Source: Kocuria rhizophila
GTDB taxonomy: Bacteria > Actinomycetota > Actinomycetes > Actinomycetales > Micrococcaceae
Reading direction: 5' to 3'
Assembly (NCBI RefSeq): GCF_003667225.1
Contig: NZ_RCOM01000002.1
Span: 29,899 to 93,898 of the forward strand
Length of the DNA stretch: 64,000 bases
In this document: one piece after another, positions 60,123-64,000 of the stretch
Layout of the letters: every line of letters begins with the position of its first letter
How positions within the stretch are numbered: the stretch's first letter is position 1
Position numbers and translations under genes: made by a program
The notes under the pieces: model-generated
Database searches by the model: none
The model's input: the letters and a program-made list of their open reading frames with translations, nothing else
Told to the model about the DNA's origin: nothing

Positions 60123-61655
60123 GTGACCGAGAACGTGCACAACGCTCAGAACCCGTCCGTCGGAACCGGTGAGGTGCAGCCCGTCCCGGTGCGTCCCGGC
60201 AAGATCATCGCCGTGCACGTGGCCTACGAGTCCCGTGCCGCCCAGCGTGGCCGCAAGCCGGCCGTGCCCTCCTACTTCATCAAGCCCGCGAGCTCCCTGG
60301 CCGGTTCCGGTGCCGCCGTGGAGCGCCCCGCCGGCACCGAGCTGCTCGCGTTCGAGGGCGAGATCGCCCTGGTGATCGGCACGCCCGCCCGAAACGTGTC
60401 CCTCGAGGACGCCTGGGGCCACGTGGCCGCCGTGACCGCCTCCAACGACTGGGGTCTCTACGACCTGCGCGCCGCGGACAAGGGCTCCAACCTGCGCAAC
60501 AAGGGCCGGGACGGCTACACCTCCCTGGGCCCCTCGCTGATCGACGCCCGGGAAATCTCCCCGGAGCAGCTGCGCGTGCGCACGTGGCTCAACGGCCAGG
60601 TGGTCCAGGAGGACACCACGGCCCCGGAGAACATGATCTTCCCGCTCGCCCAGTTCGTGGCGGACCTCTCCCAGCACGTGACCCTCGAGGAGGGGGACGT
60701 GATTCTCACCGGCACCCCCGCCGGGTCCTCGGTCGCGCAGCCCGGGGACGTCGTGGAGGTGGAGGTGGACGCGCCGAACGCGGCCGGAGCGCCGTCGTCC
60801 GGACGTCTGCTCAGCCGCGTGACCGAGGGCAGCGAGCGCTTCGACGAGGGCCTGGGCGCGATGCCCGCCGTGAACGACACCCAGCGCGAGGAGGCGTGGG
60901 GCTCGCGTGAGGCCGCGGGACTGCCCGAGCAGGGCCGGGAGCACGCGCTCAGCCCCGCCCTGCGCGCGAAGCTCGACAAGGCCCCCACCGCGGGCCTGTC
61001 CGCCCAGCTGCGCAAGCGCGGGCTGAACAACGTGGTGGTCGCGGACGTCTTCCCGCAGACCCCCGGCACCAAGCTGGTGGGCACCGCCAAGACCCTGCGC
61101 TTCGTGCCCAACCGCGAGGACCTCTTCAAGAGCCACGGCGGCGGCTACAACGCCCAGAAGCGGGCGTTCGACGCTGTGGGCGAGGGCGAGGTGATCGTGA
61201 TCGAGGCGCGCGGAGAGACCGGTTCCGCGACCCTCGGGGACGTCCTCGCGCTGCGGGCCCGCCACAACGGCGCGGCCGGTGTGGTCACCGATGGCGGCGT
61301 GCGGGACTACGCGGCGGTGCAGGAGATCGGGCTGCCCGTGTTCTGCAAGGGCCCCAACCCGGCCGTGCTCGGCCGGCGGCACGTGCCGTGGGAGTCGGAC
61401 GTGGCCGTGGCCTGCGGCAACGTCACCGTGCTCCCGGGTGACGTGGTCGTGGGGGACGACGACGGCGTCGTCGTGATCCCGCGCGAGCTCGCCGAGGAGG
61501 TGGCGCAGGACGCCCTGGCCAAGGAGCACGAGGACGCCTGGGTGGCCGAGCGCGTGGCCGAGGGCCACCCGGTGGACGGGCTGTTCCCACCCACCGGCGA
61601 GTGGAAGCAGAAGTTCCAGCAGTGGCTGGCCGAGAACCCGCTGCCCTCCGAGTGA
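60123..61655 (+). CDS. FAH-family hydrolase fused to an RraA-like aldolase
   Basis: 510 residues from GTG 60123. Residues 25-245 are a fumarylacetoacetate-hydrolase/HpaG-type domain: EGEIALVIG supplies metal ligands, DVILTGTPAG the C-terminal block. Residues 300-480 are RraA/HMG-CHA-aldolase-like: GNAVxD-type GDVLALRARHNGAAGVVTDGGVRD keeps the Arg-Asp metal pair. Together the two could process ring-cleavage products: isomerise/decarboxylate or hydrolyse, then aldol-cleave a 4-hydroxy-2-oxo acid to pyruvate. HpaE lies downstream. Exact reactions are inferred. Confidence 0.85.
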   Translation: MTENVHNAQNPSVGTGEVQPVPVRPGKIIAVHVAYESRAAQRGRKPAVPSYFIKPASSLAGSGAAVERPAGTELLAFEGEIALVIGTPARNVSLEDAWGHVAAVTASNDWGLYDLRAADKGSNLRNKGRDGYTSLGPSLIDAREISPEQLRVRTWLNGQVVQEDTTAPENMIFPLAQFVADLSQHVTLEEGDVILTGTPAGSSVAQPGDVVEVEVDAPNAAGAPSSGRLLSRVTEGSERFDEGLGAMPAVNDTQREEAWGSREAAGLPEQGREHALSPALRAKLDKAPTAGLSAQLRKRGLNNVVVADVFPQTPGTKLVGTAKTLRFVPNREDLFKSHGGGYNAQKRAFDAVGEGEVIVIEARGETGSATLGDVLALRARHNGAAGVVTDGGVRDYAAVQEIGLPVFCKGPNPAVLGRRHVPWESDVAVACGNVTVLPGDVVVGDDDGVVVIPRELAEEVAQDALAKEHEDAWVAERVAEGHPVDGLFPPTGEWKQKFQQWLAENPLPSE

Positions 61656-61699
61656 CCCGCGCCTGACCTCCGAGACCCCCGAACCGAACCGAGGACCAC

Positions 61700-62389
61700 A
61701 TGCCCCTGACCGCGAACGCCGCACCCTCCAAGGCGCAGCGTGCGTACGAATGGATCAAGGCCCAGATCATGTCCCAGGCGTTCTCCCCGGGCTACCGCCT
61801 GGTGCTCGCGAGCATCGCCGAGACGCTGGGCATGTCCGTGGTGCCGGTGCGCGAGGCCATCCGGCGGCTCGAGGCCGAGGGCCTGGTGACGTTCGAGCGC
61901 AACGTGGGCGCGCGGGTGTCCATGGTCAACGGCGAGCAGTACACCTACAGCATGGAGACCCTCGCGGTCCTGGAGGGCGCGGCCACCGCGCTGTCTGCCG
62001 CGCACATCACCGCCGAGGACCTCGCCCACGCGCGGGAGCTCAACGCCTCCATGGAGGCCTCGCTGAAGAACTTCGACCCGCAGACGTTCACGGAGACCAA
62101 CCACGAGTTCCACCGCGTGCTCGCGTGCCGGTGCCCCAACGAGCGCCTCAACGACCTGGTCACGGTGGAGTGGGAACGCCTCAACCACCTGCGGACCTCC
62201 ACGTTCTCGTTCGTCCCGGAGCGCGCCCGCGCCTCGGTGAACGAGCACCACCACATCCTCCACCTCATCGAGACCCACGCCCCGGCGGACGCCGTGGAGC
62301 GTGCCGTCCGCCAGCACCGCGCCGCGACCCTCGCCAGCTACCTCAGCAGCCGTGAGGACCGTGGCGGGGCGCAGCGGCGCACCGCGTGA
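61700..62389 (+). CDS. GntR-family regulator, FCD subgroup
   Basis: 229 residues. The winged helix reads LVLASIAETLGMSVVPVREAIRRLEAEGL. The C-terminal FCD domain has metal-binding Asp/His in TETNHEFHRVLA and NEHHHILHLIETHAP. It likely senses a carboxylic acid intermediate and represses the surrounding genes through ATATACGAT sites at 59825 and 60076. It lies between the FAH-RraA and hpaE genes on the same strand. Confidence 0.92.
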   Translation: MPLTANAAPSKAQRAYEWIKAQIMSQAFSPGYRLVLASIAETLGMSVVPVREAIRRLEAEGLVTFERNVGARVSMVNGEQYTYSMETLAVLEGAATALSAAHITAEDLAHARELNASMEASLKNFDPQTFTETNHEFHRVLACRCPNERLNDLVTVEWERLNHLRTSTFSFVPERARASVNEHHHILHLIETHAPADAVERAVRQHRAATLASYLSSREDRGGAQRRTA

Positions 62390-62427
62390 GACAACCCACC
62401 GAATCCACTGATACGAGGAGTCATCCC

Positions 62428-63963
62428 ATGGCCGCTCTGCAGGACACCAAGCCCGAGAACCTTCCCGATTCCATCCGCCACTACATCGGCGGGCAGTGGG
62501 TGGACTCGATCGACGGGGACACGTTCGACGTGCTCAACCCCGTGACCAACGAGCCCTACATCACGGCCGCCTCCGGCAAGAAGGCGGACATCGAGGCCGC
62601 CGTGGCCGCCGCCAAGAAGGCCTTCGAGGAGGGCCCGTGGCCCAAGATGCTCCCGCGCGAGCGCTCCCGGATCCTGCACAAGATCGCGGACATCGTGGAG
62701 TCCCGCGGTGACCAGCTGGCCGCCATGGAGTCCTACGACTCCGGGCTGCCCATCACCCAGGCCCTGGGCCAGGCGCGCCGCGCGGCGGAGAACTTCCGCT
62801 TCTTCGCGGACCTGATCGTCGCCCAGATCGACGACGCCTACAAGGTCCCCGGGCGCCAGGTGAACTACGTGAACCGCAAGCCCATCGGCGTGGCCGGTCT
62901 GATCACCCCGTGGAACACCCCGTTCATGCTCGAGTCCTGGAAGCTGGGCCCCGCCCTGGCCACCGGCAACTGCGTGGTGCTCAAGCCCGCGGAGTTCACC
63001 CCGCTCTCCGCGTCCCTGTGGCCGGGGATCTTCGAGGAGGCCGGCGTGCCCGCCGGTGTGTTCAACCTGGTCAATGGCTTCGGCGAGGAGGGCTACGCCG
63101 GTGACTCCCTGGTCAAGCACCCGGACGTGCCCCTGATCTCCTTCACGGGTGAGTCCCGCACGGGCCAGATCATCTTCGGCAACGCCGCCCCGTACCTCAA
63201 GGGCCTGTCCATGGAGCTGGGCGGCAAGTCCCCGGCCGTGGTCTTCGAGGACGCGGACCTGGAGGCCGCGATCAACGCCACCATCTTCGGGGTGTTCTCC
63301 CTCAACGGCGAGCGCTGCACCGCGGGCTCGCGCATCCTGGTGCAGCGCGGGATCTACGACGAGTTCGTGGAGCGCTACGCGGCGCAGGCCAAGCGCGTGA
63401 AGGTGGGCCTGCCCTCGGACCCCACCACCGAGGTGGGCGCCCTGGTGCACCCGGAGCACTGCGAGAAGGTCATGTCCTATGTGGAGATCGGCAAGCAGGA
63501 GGCCCGCCTGGTGGCCGGTGGCGGCCGCCCCGAGGGCTTCGAGACCGGCAACTACGTGGCGCCCACGGTGTTCGTGGACGTCAAGCCGGACGCCCGGATC
63601 TTCCAGGAGGAGATCTTCGGTCCGGTCGTCGCGATCACCCCGTTCGACACGGACGAGGAGGCCCTGGAGCTCGCCAACAACACCAAGTACGGCCTGGCCG
63701 CCTACATCTGGACCAGCGACCTCAAGCGCGCCCACAACTTCGCGCAGAACGTGGAGGCGGGCATGGTGTGGCTGAACTCCAACAACGTGCGCGACCTGCG
63801 CACCCCGTTCGGCGGCGTGAAGGCCTCCGGGCTGGGCCACGAGGGCGGCTACCGCTCGATCGACTTCTACACGGACCAGCAGGCCGTGCACATCAACCTG
63901 GGTGAGGTGCACAACCCGGTGTTCGGCAAGCAGGAGGACGCCGCCGCCAAGACGGACGGCTGA
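62428..63963 (+). CDS. hpaE: 5-carboxymethyl-2-hydroxymuconate semialdehyde dehydrogenase type ALDH
   Basis: 511 residues from ATG 62428 with ACGAGGAG upstream. The catalytic Cys is in LNGERCTAGSRILVQRG and Glu in MELGGKSPAVV; DSGLPITQALGQARRAAENF and NVRDLRTPFGGVKASGLGHE resemble HpaE. It would oxidise the semialdehyde made by homoprotocatechuate ring cleavage. The upstream FAH/RraA, GntR and hydroxylase support a hydroxyphenylacetate-type pathway. The ring-cleavage dioxygenase is not in the window and may lie past the right edge. Confidence 0.82.
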   Translation: MAALQDTKPENLPDSIRHYIGGQWVDSIDGDTFDVLNPVTNEPYITAASGKKADIEAAVAAAKKAFEEGPWPKMLPRERSRILHKIADIVESRGDQLAAMESYDSGLPITQALGQARRAAENFRFFADLIVAQIDDAYKVPGRQVNYVNRKPIGVAGLITPWNTPFMLESWKLGPALATGNCVVLKPAEFTPLSASLWPGIFEEAGVPAGVFNLVNGFGEEGYAGDSLVKHPDVPLISFTGESRTGQIIFGNAAPYLKGLSMELGGKSPAVVFEDADLEAAINATIFGVFSLNGERCTAGSRILVQRGIYDEFVERYAAQAKRVKVGLPSDPTTEVGALVHPEHCEKVMSYVEIGKQEARLVAGGGRPEGFETGNYVAPTVFVDVKPDARIFQEEIFGPVVAITPFDTDEEALELANNTKYGLAAYIWTSDLKRAHNFAQNVEAGMVWLNSNNVRDLRTPFGGVKASGLGHEGGYRSIDFYTDQQAVHINLGEVHNPVFGKQEDAAAKTDG

Positions 63964-64000
63964 GCCCCGCCCACGCAGCACCCCCACGCCAGTCCCACGC

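Noticed and set aside
1..64000. tRNA, rRNA, insertion sequences or prophage genes
   Set aside because: I saw no cloverleaf candidate, no transposase or integrase motifs, and no phage structural genes. The dispersed short motif and palindromes are the only mobile-like signals.

Overview
The window is about 70% G+C with GTG/ATG starts, frequent 4-bp stop/start overlaps and clear AGGAG-type ribosome binding sites. It carries actinobacterial markers: a HAIR/CIRCE-controlled Hsp20, FCD-type GntR, TetR and DyP genes, and an MMPL transporter. The best guess is a Micrococcaceae chromosome, Kocuria-like. That is an inference from gene style; no rRNA or tRNA gene is present to confirm it.

Layout. 1-1491: a partial gene, a GNAT acetyltransferase and a protein of unknown function. 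1517-15868: a complete type I-E CRISPR-Cas locus (cas3-cas8e-cse2-cas7-cas5-cas6-cas1-cas2, leader, 81 repeats/80 spacers). Upstream of cas3 lies a degenerate two-repeat mini-CRISPR. Its pseudo-spacer matches a site between itself and cas3 (12 of 14 nt, mismatches exactly at positions 6 and 12). I read this as a crRNA-like guide that directs Cascade to repress the cas operon. It is the most interesting signal in the window. 15909-21935: a DoxX-like protein behind a palindromic operator, a membrane protein/glycosyltransferase pair, DNA-repair genes (ogt, alkA-like, pyrimidine-dimer glycosylase), tspO and a DedA protein. 22049-24794: a TetR/carnitine-choline acyltransferase pair and two small hydrophilic proteins. 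25008-39024: a catabolic region (MHS permease, amidohydrolase, SDR, thioesterase, AraC regulator, amine oxidase, amino acid/amine permease, aldehyde dehydrogenase, Old Yellow Enzyme, GMC oxidoreductase) interrupted by a cold-shock gene. The amine oxidase + permease + aldehyde dehydrogenase suggest amine degradation.

39359-47710: an MFS transporter, D-serine dehydratase, a frameshifted TetR gene, and a 1281-residue fusion of an MMPL/RND transporter to an HSL-type alpha/beta hydrolase. A deletion scar follows, holding a frameshifted cdsA-like fragment. 47801-57716: Hsp20 with HAIR and CIRCE-like operators, a ChaB/Rho-N protein, PfkB kinase, surE, a DHA2 exporter, Nudix, nitronate monooxygenase, a TetR/SMR-pair efflux operon with a perfect palindromic operator, and a DyP peroxidase. 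57833-63963: an aromatic-acid catabolic cluster (flavin hydroxylase, FAH-RraA fusion, GntR regulator, HpaE-type dehydrogenase) that probably continues past the right edge.

A short motif, GCGGCGTCGT, recurs more than 20 times on both strands, often just outside stop codons or in protein linkers, and looks like a dispersed genome-specific element.
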